Assembly (NCBI GenBank): GCA_030737875.1
Contig: CM060922.1
Coordinates: 756,225,603 to 756,289,602, forward strand
Direction: 5' to 3'
Length of the DNA: 64,000 bases
DNA from: Allium sativum
Taxonomy: Eukaryota > Streptophyta > Magnoliopsida > Asparagales > Amaryllidaceae
The notes beneath the pieces were generated by a model that saw only the letters and a list, made by a program, of their open reading frames with translations, did no database searches and was not told the DNA's origin. Positions 12,666-25,670 of the stretch are shown in pieces. Position 1 is the stretch's first letter; each line of letters opens with the position of its first letter. Position numbers and translations under genes: made by a program.

Positions 12666-13626
12666 AATGGTTTAGTAATAACCTTGGCTTTGTGGTATGA
12701 TTCTATGGAGATTGGATTAGTAATACCCTAGATTGAGTTGGAGTGTATCTGTATGAGGGCGCGTATTTGTAAATTTTATATAAAAGGTTTCGTATTGTGT
12801 TGTTTGATCGGTTCAAGTTGAACTGGCTAGTGATACAATATTGTTTTGTAAAGCGGGTAAATGAAATAATTTTACCTAAACTATATTTTTATAGAGAAAA
12901 GAAATAAATTTTCTAAAAATTAGTGATATTGGCTTGTTGATTTATTTGAATGAAATTCAAATGAATTGTAAGTGGTTTGATAAAACCAGAAGAGAATTTA
13001 GAATATTGAATATGTGAATAAGAGTTTAAATATATGATTAAAAAAACCAGAATTTAACTGACAAGTTAAATAAATTTTGAAAGGAAAATGAAATGATTTA
13101 GTCAAATTGATTGTGTATTGCAAATTGTTTGTTTTTGGTTGATTTAATAGAACTCATCAACAATTAAATGAATTGGAAACTAAGAAAATAAATTTCACTT
13201 TATTAATTCAAATTAACTCAGATATGAAATAAAACTAAATAATTTAAACCTGTATCTGTTACTTGCATTGTCTATTGAGTTGATTAGTGCAGATTGGGAA
13301 AGAAAAAAAAGCAGTTAGTGTTTTGCTTGATGATTAGAGTTTGAGTGCCCGACAAATAGGTAAACCTTGATAATATTGATTTGGGTGATTGATTTTATAC
13401 CCCTGAATTGGGTAGCAATTTGGCTTTGTTTTCTTTTGATCGATATAAGGCCCGGAATGGTAGTTATAGTTGTTTGGATCGAATAGTATATAGGAGGTGT
13501 TGGCGAATTTTTCCAAATTTTCTAAAATTTAGAATATTTTCAAAAATATTTTATAATAATTATTTTGAAAATAATTGGGTTTGGACTATTTTTCTCTACT
13601 TAATATTTTCGGGGATGAAATTTGGT

Positions 13627-13640
13627 TAAGGAGGGAAGAT
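13627..13640 (+). promoter_or_regulatory. Polypurine tract of the giant-LTR element
   Basis: TAAGGAGGGAAGAT immediately upstream of the LTR start TGTAACGACCC. Confidence 0.75.
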
Positions 13641-15055
13641 TGTAACGACCCAGATTTTTTGACTATTTGAATTCAGATATTTAAATGTATTTTAAATATT
13701 ATATTTGAATTATTTATGGATTTTAATATCGAATTCGTTAATTAAACAACGATTGAACGTTTATATTTATATTTAAAATAAAACAAACTCGAAATCGCAC
13801 GGTAGTTCGTAATATTGAGTTTCGAACTTCAATTTATTATACAATCCATTTTAAGCTGGAATTTTGTGAACAAGGAACGTTGGAATCTAACTGTTTATAA
13901 TTTTCTAATGAAAGAGAAAAATTGGAATTTTATCATATATATTGTAAGTTATGCCCAAACCAAATTTTGAAATAGTCGCTATGGAAATCGTTTATAAATT
14001 ATATCATTTATTTAATAAGGGAGTTATACATATTTTAATTTTGTTAAATTTGAAAATATTAATTTTGAGTTGTAATTTTATATTGGTTATATCTGAAGTG
14101 GTTTATTATTTTATTTGAACATATATGACAATAATATTTATTATTATTAATTTAATTATTTTGGATTTAATTTATAATTTATCGATAATATTATATAAGT
14201 GTTAAAAATCTTTTTTTTCAAACAACCTCTATTTTCGACGAAACAAATTTTATTGGAATACGTATAACTAGTTATTGCTAATTTTCCAGTTTGGAGCCAA
14301 TTGAAGTTATTTTTTCGGTGGACGAATATAATTGTGAATTGATAAATATAGCTGAAATTAAAATAATGACATTTTGCAAATGGAGCCGGTTTTCAACGAA
14401 ATTAATTTCATTAGGGTCGTATCGTAAAGACATAGCACACGTCCAATTTCACCGCATTCGGAGTTCGTGTGCGGTGATGCGTACATTTAACGTTTCGCGT
14501 AGATAGTGTTAGGATATAATAACCATTATACAATGTACGTACCCAAACAAGCCAAAATAAATTAAATATTCCACTATTACTTCACTCGAAAGTTACTAAA
14601 TGTGAACGCACGTACATGCTACCATTTCTTTTCTATGTCTATCCTAAGAAAAGTATACACAGAAACCATGCGTGAAAAGGACTCACGTGTAGCTTTAAAG
14701 TCTTAAGCTATTATAAAAATAAAATATTACAATTACTTCAGCATGAAGGAAGATAAATACACCCTAAAACTACATGCAAGCTGTAAATGACTACTCAACT
14801 ATTACTGTAGTTGTTGCTTATACAAAGTTAGATCATGTTCATGCTTCTATCAATTGGTGACACTATTTTCATGTTGTCTATCTATCGGTTGTGTGTTTTA
14901 ACTTCAGTTTGCCAATCAAGTAATCAACACAGCTAAATGAAAGGAAAACGCACACAGCTACGAACTATCCCATCATCTGAAAACTTGCACTCTAACACCT
15001 ACCTGCATGTTATCTCGTACCAATGAACAAGACACTGATCCTATCTACTTATTCA

Positions 15056-15057
<2 letters not shown>

Positions 15058-15141
<84 letters not shown>
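15058..15141. repeat. (TA)n microsatellite, about 80 bp
   Basis: A near-perfect TA run. At the equivalent site of the left LTR (6675-6695) there is only a short CA-rich stretch, so the array expanded in this copy. Annotated short ORFs across it are artefacts. Confidence 0.95.
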
Positions 15142-15153
<12 letters not shown>

Positions 15154-15843
15154 CACACACACATTGTCCTGCTTCTTCGTTTCGTTCCTTTTGCAAGATG
15201 AAACTGAGACTCTTCTGCATAAAATTAAGGCTTCCTTACCATAGTTACTTGTACTTATGCTTTGTTTCCTCTACAATCAATACAAACGAAAAGAGAAAAC
15301 TGATAGCCTATCTATGTATATAAAAGAACTGGAGAGAACGGAGGGAGGAGATGGGATTCTCGTGTATTGGGGAGGTGGCGTTTTGGTGTGATGGGTGTGT
15401 TGATGCTGAAGTGAAAAGAAGCAGGAAGCGGCCATTCTGGAAGCAGGACGGGGACAGAGGCGATGAACTCGTGGCAGACATGGCAGTTCGGTGGAGAATG
15501 GAGAGCAGCGATGGATGGAAAACAGGGATCGGCAGTAGGATTAGCGTTCTTCTGGGGTGACGGGTTTTTCGAGATAGCGGGTGTCCAGGTGGCCGAGGTA
15601 TGGCGGAGTCAGGAGTGGCGGCCATTGATGAACTGGGGTGGAGCGGTGGATGTGTAGTATGATGAGGTGAAGACGCTATGAAGGAGCAGTATATGCTACG
15701 GGTTCAAGTGCATTTATCCAGGAAGAAAGCTGTAGCAACGGTTTTATTTTTTCCGAAGTGGACCGATATGTTTTAGAGAGGATTCAATGCATATAGGAAA
15801 AAGCATGCGTGAAAGAGAAGATCAGATAGGGAAGGAAGTGGCA

Positions 15844-15845
<2 letters not shown>

Positions 15846-15914
<69 letters not shown>
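15846..15914. repeat. (TA)n microsatellite, about 69 bp
   Basis: A TA run replacing the (TG)n(TA)n of about 40 bp seen in both tandem copies of the left LTR (7379-7418 and 7887-7926). Confidence 0.95.
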
Positions 15915-15918
<4 letters not shown>

Positions 15919-18858
15919 AATTAAAAGGATAAAACGAAAAAGAAGTGTTTGGGAAAGGTAACAAGAAAATGGGAAGCAAACAATAGTACTTGAATGTGAA
16001 TTTGAACAAAGCGGTAGTGGATTGTTTTAATGGTGAAAACTGAAGATGGCGTCCTTGGAGTTGCTGATCTCGAACTGGAAGAAGTGAAGGAGCTGATGGA
16101 TTAACGTGCTTGGGCTTAAGGCGTGGTATTGGGCTAAGGCCTTTCGAAAGAAAAAAAAAATGGACTGTATCATGGAAGTGGGCTTGACGTCAAAAGTGGG
16201 AGGGTACTTGGTTGCGGTGGTGGCAAGGCTGAGAAGGTGAAGAGGTTTCCGTGAAATGGCCTGGTTAAGGGATGGTGGGCATATAACTAGTAAGAAGAAG
16301 GTGAGAACTGCCTAACTATAATTATATTATAAACATGGCGTAACATGTGAAGATAATGATCACCTGCTTAATTTTTGAAACATGCCTAATTGTTTTTTAT
16401 TAACAAGACTATCTATTGTTAAAATGGTGCCTAAAGTTTCGCCTAACGAAGAGTAACACGTGGCCATTTTACTTTAATGCGACTTAACAAAGAAAACGTA
16501 CCTCATCCTAGTAATCCTAGTATAAAATGCCTAACCTATCTTAACTGTTCTTATCCCAAGTAAAAATGGCCGATTATACTAACGTTAAATATTACGTTTA
16601 GTTAAGATTTAATTAATTTAATTAAACTGGTGATTGTCACATTTGTATAACGTATTCATTTGTTAGCAGAATACAACCAAACCAGGGGACGTTGGAATCG
16701 TCTTCACGAGCGCTTCATTTTAGAACTGAACTAGACACGTTTGGATGCAATTGGAGTTTTCAATTAAATTAAACAAATGTTTAATGTAACTGAAATCAGT
16801 CGTTATCTCATCAGATAAAAACCCAAGCTGGGTTAAACTCACTCAGTTCTCCCACTTATATTTTAAATAAGTAGGGTTTAAATATTTTTATGCTTTGTTT
16901 TCTATTGGTTGAATGGTTTGATGATTGTCTGCATATATATATACTGAATATTTTTATATAACCAATTTAAATTAAACGTTCGTCTGATTTAATCAAAATA
17001 AATCGTTATTTCAACAATTATTTCCAATCGAGGTAACTTACCTTGTTGGTTACGTTTATAGTAATATAAACATTTTAAATTTAATTGGGTGCTTGAACTA
17101 TTGTTATTTATTGACCGTTCTGAGTTGAATCGATTATTCTTGTTTATTTTATGTTATCATTATATGAATTATTTACTGAATATGATTGGATGATTTATTT
17201 TTGAATCTAAATTCAACATTTAACCAATTGAAATTATTAGTTGGGACATTGGCAATTGATGGTCTAAATATACATTGTTTTATAAAAGATTGATTTACCG
17301 TTAGGTAAATCGATAGAAATGAAATTAAGAAATTTATTTTATAACTGAATACAGTTTTTTAAACCAAGTAACAAATAAATTGGGGTTATATTGAATCGAT
17401 TATTATTTATTTAATAATAATTGATGTAAATGGGATAATTTAAATTAATTATATTATTAATTAATTTAATGAAAATTCAAGTTAGGGTTGATCGTTAATC
17501 ATATTTTAGAGTTGACCAAGTTAACCGTTTTAACGTAAATGGATTATTAAATTAACTGTGTCGATTATCTAATAATTTAACGTACTGTTGGTTAACTTAA
17601 TAAGATTTTAAGAAGGAGATTTAATATTAATTACAGTTCATGGTAAAGTAAATTATAATTTTAAATTAATAATAATTTAAGGGATTACTTCTTAAATGAA
17701 GTTCATTTAAGTTAGTAATCGAAGATAGGAATGAAATATAATTGAATTTTAAAGTAGATTTATGGACGGGTTTATATTTAAACCAAGTTTGGTAAATTAA
17801 GTTATAAAAGTGATTTTAAGCGAATACGGTACGCTTAAAATTAATGTTACTTAATATTTGAATTAAGTAAAGGGAAACGAGATCAAGAAAGGTTTGATAT
17901 TAAACCAAAGTTATATAAACAAGTTATAAAAAGATTTAGAAGTTTTAATTAACCATTCATAAATTATATTTAGTTAAAAGGCCAAGTAAAGCTGTGTACT
18001 AAACCAATAGATCCATTTCATTTTTGTTTATTTGATAGTTAAATAACTAACTATCAAAATCTGGCCTATACGGTTATTGGTATGGAAAGATCAGATTGAA
18101 TTTATAATTGAAAACCATTCCGACCAGTAAATACAAATACCTCAAAGATGGAGCAGTTGAAGAACGTGATCTTCATAAAACGAAAGAAGCACTTACAATC
18201 TTTGGTTGATCCTTAGAGATATATGTGGTTCTATCATGGTTGACATCTACGGATTGCAAGGACTACTTGCTACTGATCCTTGGGGTGATACATATATATG
18301 ATGTAGTAGGAGGGTGCCTTCGGTTCATCCTGTTTCTGGAGACTTGTGTGGACGAATGTCTGTCAAAGTATTTCCAAAGGATTACGTACATTGAATTTTC
18401 TGTTGATGGTGGAGAAGACTGGACACCTTCTCTTAGCTAAATACAAAGGATATTTTTGTGGGCATCAATTAGTGATTTTCTGATGGATCTGACGGTGTGA
18501 CATTCAAAGTGTATGGATACATGCTATGTTGAGGAATACATTTGACTTCTAGCCTCATCAATCGGGAAAGTGCATAAATCGGTAGGTCGCATGGCTATGT
18601 GGGTCGCAACCATCAAAAGGGTATATCATTGCCTGATCTGGAGAAATCAAACGCCTTTAGTTATCCCTGTCTAATTATGTATGTATGTTATCGGTTCGGT
18701 TGGCTGGCCCCCAACCGTGGTAATGATATATTCGGTACTCTCAAGAGAAAGTGAGGGGTCAGTCATGTTTAGCCTGGGTTGCAATAATTTCTTGTTTAAC
18801 CCCAATGTATTCCTCTCCGGAGGTACATTCTCGAGAAGGTGGTCCCATACCTTGCCAG

Positions 18859-19210
18859 CACTACAACAATTCTATCCTTTAGCGATGCATAATAACGTTG
18901 CGAAAGATTAACCACGCGTCGCAAAAAGTTTTCAGTGACTTTAAATTTTGTGTCGCGCAAACGTCGCAAATGATGCAGACGCAAATGAAACTTTTCCACA
19001 CAAGTATACGTCGTAAGAAGCTAATCTTTTACGACATAACATATGATGCAATTAATTTAAGAACGTTGCAAATAATTTATGTCGCAAATCCTATAAATTT
19101 GTTCAGGATTATTTGTGACATGGATGTAGCATCGCTAAACATAAGCAATTGCAACAAAAAAAATATTGCAAATGAACTTTTTTTTTACAGCAGATAAATG
19201 TGTCGCAAGT
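18859..19210. repeat. CACTA left end: terminal and subterminal repeats
   Basis: After the CACTACAACAA terminus, short motifs of the GTCGCAA / TTGCGA / CGTTGCAAA type recur about ten times in both orientations (for example near 18917, 18951, 18964, 19066, 19079 and 19201). Such arrays bind the element's DNA-binding protein in characterised CACTA transposons. Confidence 0.75.
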
Positions 19211-20395
19211 AGTTTTATTTTTAGCAACATACTTATCCGTAGATAATGCATTCGATATTTGCCACATCCCCAATCGCCACTAAAAGAGGTTTGAACTTGG
19301 AAGACCATCACTAGCGAGGCTCTGTTTTTCATCGGTAATTGTCAAATTGCAACATTTTTTAAACGCCTCAAAAAACTTCACAACTCTATAGAAAGTGATA
19401 CGTTCTACTTATTTATATTCACTACCTCAACTTCTACCTTATATACTAAGGTTAGCCATACATATTTGTAAGTTTATATATATACACATACACACACACA
19501 TACATATATACATATATACATACACATATACATACATACGTACACATATTATGTATGTATGTATGTACATATATATGTATGTATGTATGTATGTATTAAT
19601 GAAATAACACAATAGAACACAGATCAATATCGTAGGCAACAATCCCTGACAAAAAACCCATGAATTTCTTTATTTGTAGAGGAGAACAGAAAAACACATA
19701 GTCTCAAGTAGTTAGCATTCATAAGACACAAGAAGTTAACATATTAAAAATTAGATGTTTATCCACTTGATAGTGTCAGACCCGAGTTGTGCATCACTCA
19801 TGACAAGTACATCACATAAATGTAGCCAGAAAGCAGCTTACATAATACTTATCAGGAAAATATTTATTAAAAAATGCACTCAGAGCTTCACTAAGAAAAC
19901 CTGCACAATTCATCCTAAGCTTTTCTTCGATTGCTTAATATATTTTCCCAATCACTTGCATCCTCGTTGCGAGCAGTTAACCACATTCCATAAATAGGCG
20001 GAACTAGATTTTCCGGCACCAATCTAACCTATAAAACAAAGTAATAGTCAGAAAACACAAAAATAATACAATCCTGTAGCAATTCAAGCACAAATTTACC
20101 ATTAGCTATACAAAATGTGAATTGTCCACAAATGCTATCCCTATTTCAGCATGCAAGTTTGCTATGAAGCACGCCAATTTTCAACTTGGAATTCGCTGGT
20201 GATAATACCCTTCTTACGTTCAAAATACATTTGAATGGTCAATGTATTTCTTCAAACAATTACATTTGAAATTTACTTCGACAGCTTGGCACTATAATTA
20301 GTTTTCGAGATTCTTTTCAAATGTGATAACAAAGAAAACAAAGATCATAATTAAGTTTTGGGACAACCAATGCATCATGGAACATATTAAGTTAT
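19211..20395. other. CACTA interior with a TATG/CATA microsatellite; no gene seen
   Basis: A compound CATA/TATG repeat occupies about 19478-19597. The rest is AT-rich and without a coding frame I can support. Confidence 0.4.
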
Positions 20396-21095
20396 ATGAG
20401 AGAAAACAAAGAAAAGTTGGATATAGATTTGAAAACCTACTGCGAGAGCCGGAGATTCAATGTTGAGGTACACAACATAAGAGATTATGGGCTGGTCCCT
20501 GACAAATGTACGGAATTCATAAGCAAATACATGAGCTCTTCTCAGTACAAACTGGATGTGCAAAGTGCGGCTGATGAGGCTTTGATGTTCTTGACTAATG
20601 CGTTTGTGCTCAGAAGTGGATGCCTGGGTTTTTGATGCCGATGATATTAATCTTCCTAATTTTGCCTATTTCAAGAAAATCAATTTTAGGTCTGCTTTGG
20701 GATGCAGAGGCATTGGGGAAAACAGAACTGCACTCGAGAAATGGATGTTTGATTCTAAAGCCTCTGCCATCAAACAAATTCGTAACTTATTTCATGTAGT
20801 TAGAGGTCGAGGATTGAAGATTTCCAACCTTTCATTGAGGAACGAATATTTAAGGGATTTCACTGATAAAAATTTGATTGATGCTGGGTACCATGGATGG
20901 ACTGGGCTTATTTTCAGATGCAACAAGGATGGATATGATAGAGTGAAGGAATACAAGGCAACACAGAGGAAGAAACTGATAAGCCAAGGGTACAGGTTAT
21001 AGGGAGTAGTTTGTGATCAATGGAGCAGCGTTTCAGGGAATTTTCACACCAAAAGAACATTCAAACTTCCCAACCTGGTTTATTATGTTTCTTAA
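20396..21095 (+). pseudogene. Decayed HAD-type acid phosphatase / vegetative storage protein copy
   Basis: The translation resembles plant class-B acid phosphatases and vegetative storage proteins (HAD superfamily, IIIB). An N-terminal block CES-RFNVEVHNIRDYG lies near 20438, then a DAWVFDADDIN block at 20617-20649, then DAGYHGW at about 20878-20900, then a DQWSS block near 21020 and a KRTFKLPN block near 21050. In the family the catalytic motif is DxDxT; here it reads DADDIN, so the threonine is gone. A frameshift lies at about 20598-20635, a TAG stop at 21000-21002 precedes the last 31 codons, and the GDQWS glycine is cysteine. The copy has no introns, although family genes usually have them, so it looks like a processed copy. 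It sits inside the CACTA element. Family assignment is from remembered motifs. Confidence 0.75.
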
Positions 21096-21479
21096 TACAT
21101 TGGATGTTTATTTTAAGCCTTTATGATAGGTTCTTAATCATTTGGTGTTTAGTATGATATTCATTGTACCATGTGTGAATGTTATGTTGAATAATGTGTG
21201 AGATATCAGGACTGAAAACAACCAACTTTTGTCCAAAAAACACAGTGCACATAATCTGGCTTTAATGTAATGGAACCTCTACAGAGCTGAAGCTCATGTA
21301 CACTTGATTTTACCCAAAGAACAAATATAAAGTCAAAAGTTCTCTTTCTTCGAGGTCCAAAAATGATATATTTATGCACCAAATACTTAAGCAAGTAAAT
21401 AACACATGATGTTACTAAGAGCATGTCCAAAAGATTACTAGGGTAATATTCAGTCTAAATATTAAGTAAACCTAACGAG

Positions 21480-21730
21480 TGGATGTTGATTAAATTAACA
21501 TATAAGCAGACCCAAACGGATTTAGGAGGACCTAGACGGGTCTAGGTGGATCCAGGCAGAATTACGTGGAACCAAAAGCGACTGAACGGACCTACACTCT
21601 GCCTAGGCGGACTCAAGTGCAGGTTTGGCGGTTTGCCGCATCTAAACAACCGCCTAGGTGGCTAGACCCCTAAATGAGTTCGAAGGCACCGCCTAATGCC
21701 AACGGCTGCCTAGCCCGATTTGATAACAGT
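21480..21730. repeat. GC-rich dispersed repeat with CCTAGGCGG motifs
   Basis: About 250 bp with many short CCTAG(G/A)(C/T)GG or CGGACCTA-type blocks in an otherwise AT-rich element. No clear terminal repeats. It resembles an old dispersed plant repeat; class unknown. Confidence 0.45.
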
Positions 21731-21975
21731 GATTATACCTAGCAATACTAAAAAAAGAAGATGCAGAACGACACCAGTATAATATAGAGGATTAAATCAT
21801 TAACAAAATATGCTACTTGATTATATGCAAATCCCTTTAGCATGCTAAAAAAACCACCAATCTATTTCTGTCTATTCTTTCCAGCTCACTTCTGTTGTTT
21901 TCCTTGATCCGCTCACAACTATAATCCGAATCAGCAGACCAAGTTATACTAGTATTGATAGTGTATAACGTACCT

Positions 21976-22060
21976 TTGCAAAGGCCTGCCAACCAGCTTT
22001 TTCGTTTCAATGTTGTGGACACTGTCTCTGTATTCACACTCACAACAAGTTCATGAACAT
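21976..22060 (-). other. Possible minus-strand exon fragment
   Basis: The minus strand has an open frame (VNTETVSTTLKRKSWLAG) running to a good splice-donor-like GTACGT just below 21976. No family recognised. It could be part of a captured gene in the CACTA element. Confidence 0.2.
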
Positions 22061-22753
22061 TGCCAGAATAACATAATCAAATTACCTCTTTAAATTAATC
22101 GTAACTGGCTAATTCTTGAACAAAAATGTCAAATTCACTCTAATCTTTAAAATAACAAATCAAAATGCACGCTGGTCTGAATAAAAAAATGTCAAATTCA
22201 CTTTAATCTTTGACGGATTCATTGAAAAAATTTCTTACATATCCAGGACTTATGGTAATAAAACTATATTTTGTTGTTAGCTTGAAAAAAAAAGTGCAGT
22301 GGGTTTTTAACCTAGTTGTCTATAAAACAATAATCATATCAGTAAATTATATCATCTATATTTGTTCCATATATTGGTTTTTACCTAGCTATAAGCACAC
22401 TTTTAGCAGTGTTCTGAGGATTCAGATCAAGCAACTGAGCTAAATTGGCACGAAACCAGCTCCATTCATAACTATTATTGTTTTCTGGCTTGATATTTAA
22501 TGCTCAGTAGTGTGTAGTATCTTGGATGTTTATTTCTTTGCTTGATATTCAATCCTTTCAATGCTAAATTTGTTGGAGTTGCTCTTGATGTCAGTTCTAA
22601 CATTAATGAAACATGCCAACTCCTTAGCATTTCCATTAATTGTGACAACAAAACTGATACAGCCATTTGCTTTCTAACATGATTGAGAAGGGTACGTGCC
22701 GATAATAGATATTCTTGGGTATTTCCATTTCTACCTAAATTATATGTGAATAG

Positions 22754-22875
22754 TTACACAAAACATTCGCGTTTGAGCGACTGAACATAACATTTCTCTT
22801 CTGATAAACTATCCAGTACCATTTCCTCCAACTGACAACCATCCAAAATATCCTGTAGAATTGAAAGATCTTCCC
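22754..22875 (-). other. Possible terminal exon of an unrecognised gene in the CACTA element
   Basis: On the minus strand a pyrimidine-rich acceptor (TTTGCATTCAG) at about 22876 is followed by 40 open codons rich in acidic and leucine residues (contains ILQDILDGCQLEEM) and a TAA at 22754-22756. Codon texture looks protein-like. No domain recognised. If real, it would follow the exon at 23810-23953. Confidence 0.25.
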
Positions 22876-23809
22876 CTGAATGCAAACCATGCATCAATGC
22901 ATACATTTATCCTAAAATTTGTATTATCTTCAAAAAATCAAAGGAATAAACTTCTTGTTCTGATTAATTTCAAGGTGCTTCGTTCTATGCAGAAGCTGTT
23001 GAACGGAAATCACATTATTAGGTAACCATGTGGACTTAGCAAGTGGTAATACAAGAATAAGATATTATGTTACTATGAAATGTAAACATCAATAATTTTA
23101 TATTTATCCGTCACACCCATCAACTTATGAACATCTACCTTAATCCACAGAATAAAATTTAGCTAGTACTCAAGTGGATTAACATAAGTAGTCAAGATGT
23201 TTCTTTATTAATTTACAATCTTTTCTTTAATGAGAATAACTTTTCTATACTTAGACCAAAATGAATGCCTAGCACATGAACTATGAATCAACTCCAATGT
23301 CAGGAATTTTCTGCTATAAATATTGGCTTGTATTGTCTATTCGCAAAATATAAAAATAGGACATGAAAAATCAACAAAATAATCAACTAGTCAATCCTTC
23401 TCTTATGCGACCTCACAAATATTATTTACAACTGCTTTAAAATTTAAGTCATCTTGAAACCAATCCCAATAGTTAAACTGTACATGTTAGTTACATTATG
23501 TTTTGCTAAATGCACTATGGTTATTGATTGATTTTTGGATTAAAGATGCATATATGTAATTTACACAAAATCATTCCATTGATACAATATTTCATTATCA
23601 CTAAAGCTAAAAAAGTGTACCTAGAATTTCTGTAATTATTTTTAATCTGTTAGTATTCTACATGCTACATTGTTAAGCATTTGAAATGAACAAAATAGAT
23701 GATTGTTTGAAAGAGAAAAAAACTGAACAAAAAAAATTAACACATGACATCTCCAAACAAATAAATTAATACTCTTAGCATCATAAGACTGTGATGCGGA
23801 TGTGGTCAC

Positions 23810-23953
23810 CTGTTTCCTTGATGATGAGTTTGGAACAGCAACAAATTGTGGCTCTGAGAATGTTGTAGGAATAGCCACTGATTCTGGCATCAACTGTGCA
23901 TCCGATAAAGCAACAGACTGAATTTGATCGTGCACGAGTACTTGAAGCCATAA
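23810..23953 (-). other. Possible internal exon of an unrecognised gene in the CACTA element
   Basis: The minus strand reads a strong acceptor (TTATTTTTTTTGTGTAG) just above 23953, then an open frame containing SVALSDAQLMPESV, up to a possible donor (CAG then GTGACC) at 23810. The frame stays open if the exon is joined to the ATG that ends the putative first exon at 37198. No domain recognised. Confidence 0.3.
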
Positions 23954-23999
23954 CTACACAAAAAAAATAAGCAAAGTGCATCTAAATAACATGATATAA

Positions 24000-25670
24000 A
24001 TGAACAAAGAATCAAATTGAAAAAGATTAAACAAAAGGCATAAAATAAGATAAAAATTAACCATTTACAATGATGATAAAGGTTTAGGTTTTGTATCTAA
24101 ATTCAAATTTCTTGACTTAGCTCATAAAAATTGATGTTCAGGTCATGTTTATGTCCACATTCAAATTATACTTTAACATATATACGTTCTTGGGGAAAAT
24201 AGAACAGTTCCGCTAGCCACTTTGGCTTGCACAGTAGTCAAATGAATATAACAGATAAATACAATTTGTTTGATATTACAAGCTTAATATTGAAATTCCT
24301 ATGTAATGCATCAAAAACATGGAGCATATTCTCAGAACTTGAATACCATAAACTAATGATTATAAAAGTTGATGGCGAAGAAATAATTTTATTCAATTTT
24401 GATTACAATTCAAAATGGAAATCCTAAGCTACAAGAAGCGAACTTGAAATTAAGATCTGAAGTAGAAACTAAATTGCTACACAAACGATAATATGCAAAA
24501 CTGAGTACAAGAGCAAATAGCTAGATTAACAAGAACTGAATTAACTAATCTAAAGATAAACTGAACAGGAATTAAAGTATACGAATCAACGATTCCGAAT
24601 GAAAAAGTATTAAGAATTAAAATTAAAAAATAGAAAACCAAACTTTGCAGAGCGGTGAACTAGAAACAAAAGATGAACCAAAATTGTAGCTGGAATAATC
24701 AAATGAAATTGCATTCAGTTTTTTCTTCACACGTTACAAATGACCACTGCATAGTTATTTATACACAAACACATGCTGCCAATGGACTAAAACCTCTCTT
24801 GACGCAATCAACTCCTACCTATACAGTTCAAATATAGCCAGGATTTCCTTATAAAACTATTTTCTATAAGAAAATTTATGTGATTAAGCAAAAGTTACGA
24901 CAAGCATACATCCATAGACCACTTAAAATGCACTATTTATTAGCACAACTTCGTTATTTATAAACTACTGTAAGGCAAGTTACTTGAAATGAATATTGTA
25001 TAAACTGTAGTTCAAGCTATACAAGTAATCTACATATAGTTATGTCTAGTATAAGATAAATATAATTCTTTTTTCTCAAATATATTTCTAATTATGTCAG
25101 GAATAAAATTGCAGCAATAAATTAATTAATTGCAGTCTCTTAATATTATTGCGTTAAAAATATTCCTATACCAAATGTCTTGAAGACATATAGGTTTGAA
25201 TGTTTACCTAATATGAAACATCGTATCTTAAAATATATATTTTACTACAGTATCATTTTTTTATCACAAATATTAAATTCTATCTTCTTTTACAGAAAAA
25301 ATTTGAAAAAAAGATATGTCACAATTCAGTAAAATAAAAGGCCAAACAAGAAAATTAAGATGGCTAAACTGATAATTACTCATGAATATAAGCAATAATT
25401 CTTAAAATAACCTTTCCCAAAATATCAGAAGGGGAAAAAAGAAAATTTCCAATTCTTATACCTAATTCTGGACCTAATATGCAGAAAATGGGAATTACTG
25501 TTTGGTTATCAAATGTTTAACAAACCTTGATTAATTTACATTGAATCGCAACCTATATAAATATTATGTTTAAGAGGTTTCTAACTTTTCTCCCATTCTT
25601 CTCACTGTTAGGTTTCTTGCATTCATAAAAATGATTTCAATCATCTCTGGACACTAATCAATGGAAGAAT
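24000..25670. other. AT-rich CACTA interior left of the Sirevirus; no gene seen
   Basis: Only short ORFs with no domain. Ends with AGAAT (25666-25670), the target site duplicated by the Sirevirus. Confidence 0.4.

Larger units (their letters stand above)
12652..13640 (+). mobile_element. Non-coding internal domain of the giant-LTR element
   Basis: Only 989 bp between the two LTRs, with the primer site at the left end and a purine tract at the right end. There is no gag, protease, integrase or reverse transcriptase and no ORF over 75 codons. Such an element would depend on proteins of a related autonomous element. Confidence 0.75.
13641..18858 (+). repeat. Right giant LTR, 5' part (before the CACTA insertion)
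   Basis: Begins TGTAACGACCCAG after the polypurine tract and runs to the 3-bp CAG target duplication at 18856-18858. It provides the intact target site (14742-14970) for the Sirevirus that damaged the left LTR. Contains two long (TA)n arrays. It continues at 38145. Confidence 0.8.

Noticed and set aside
15007..15244. ORFs of repeating Ile-Tyr
   Set aside because: Translation of a (TA)n microsatellite.
19395..19642. ORFs rich in Tyr, Ile and His on both strands
   Set aside because: Translation of the CATA/TATG repeat.
22475..22666. 63-codon minus-strand ORF as a gene
   Set aside because: Both strands are open here and neither shows a family or splice context I trust.
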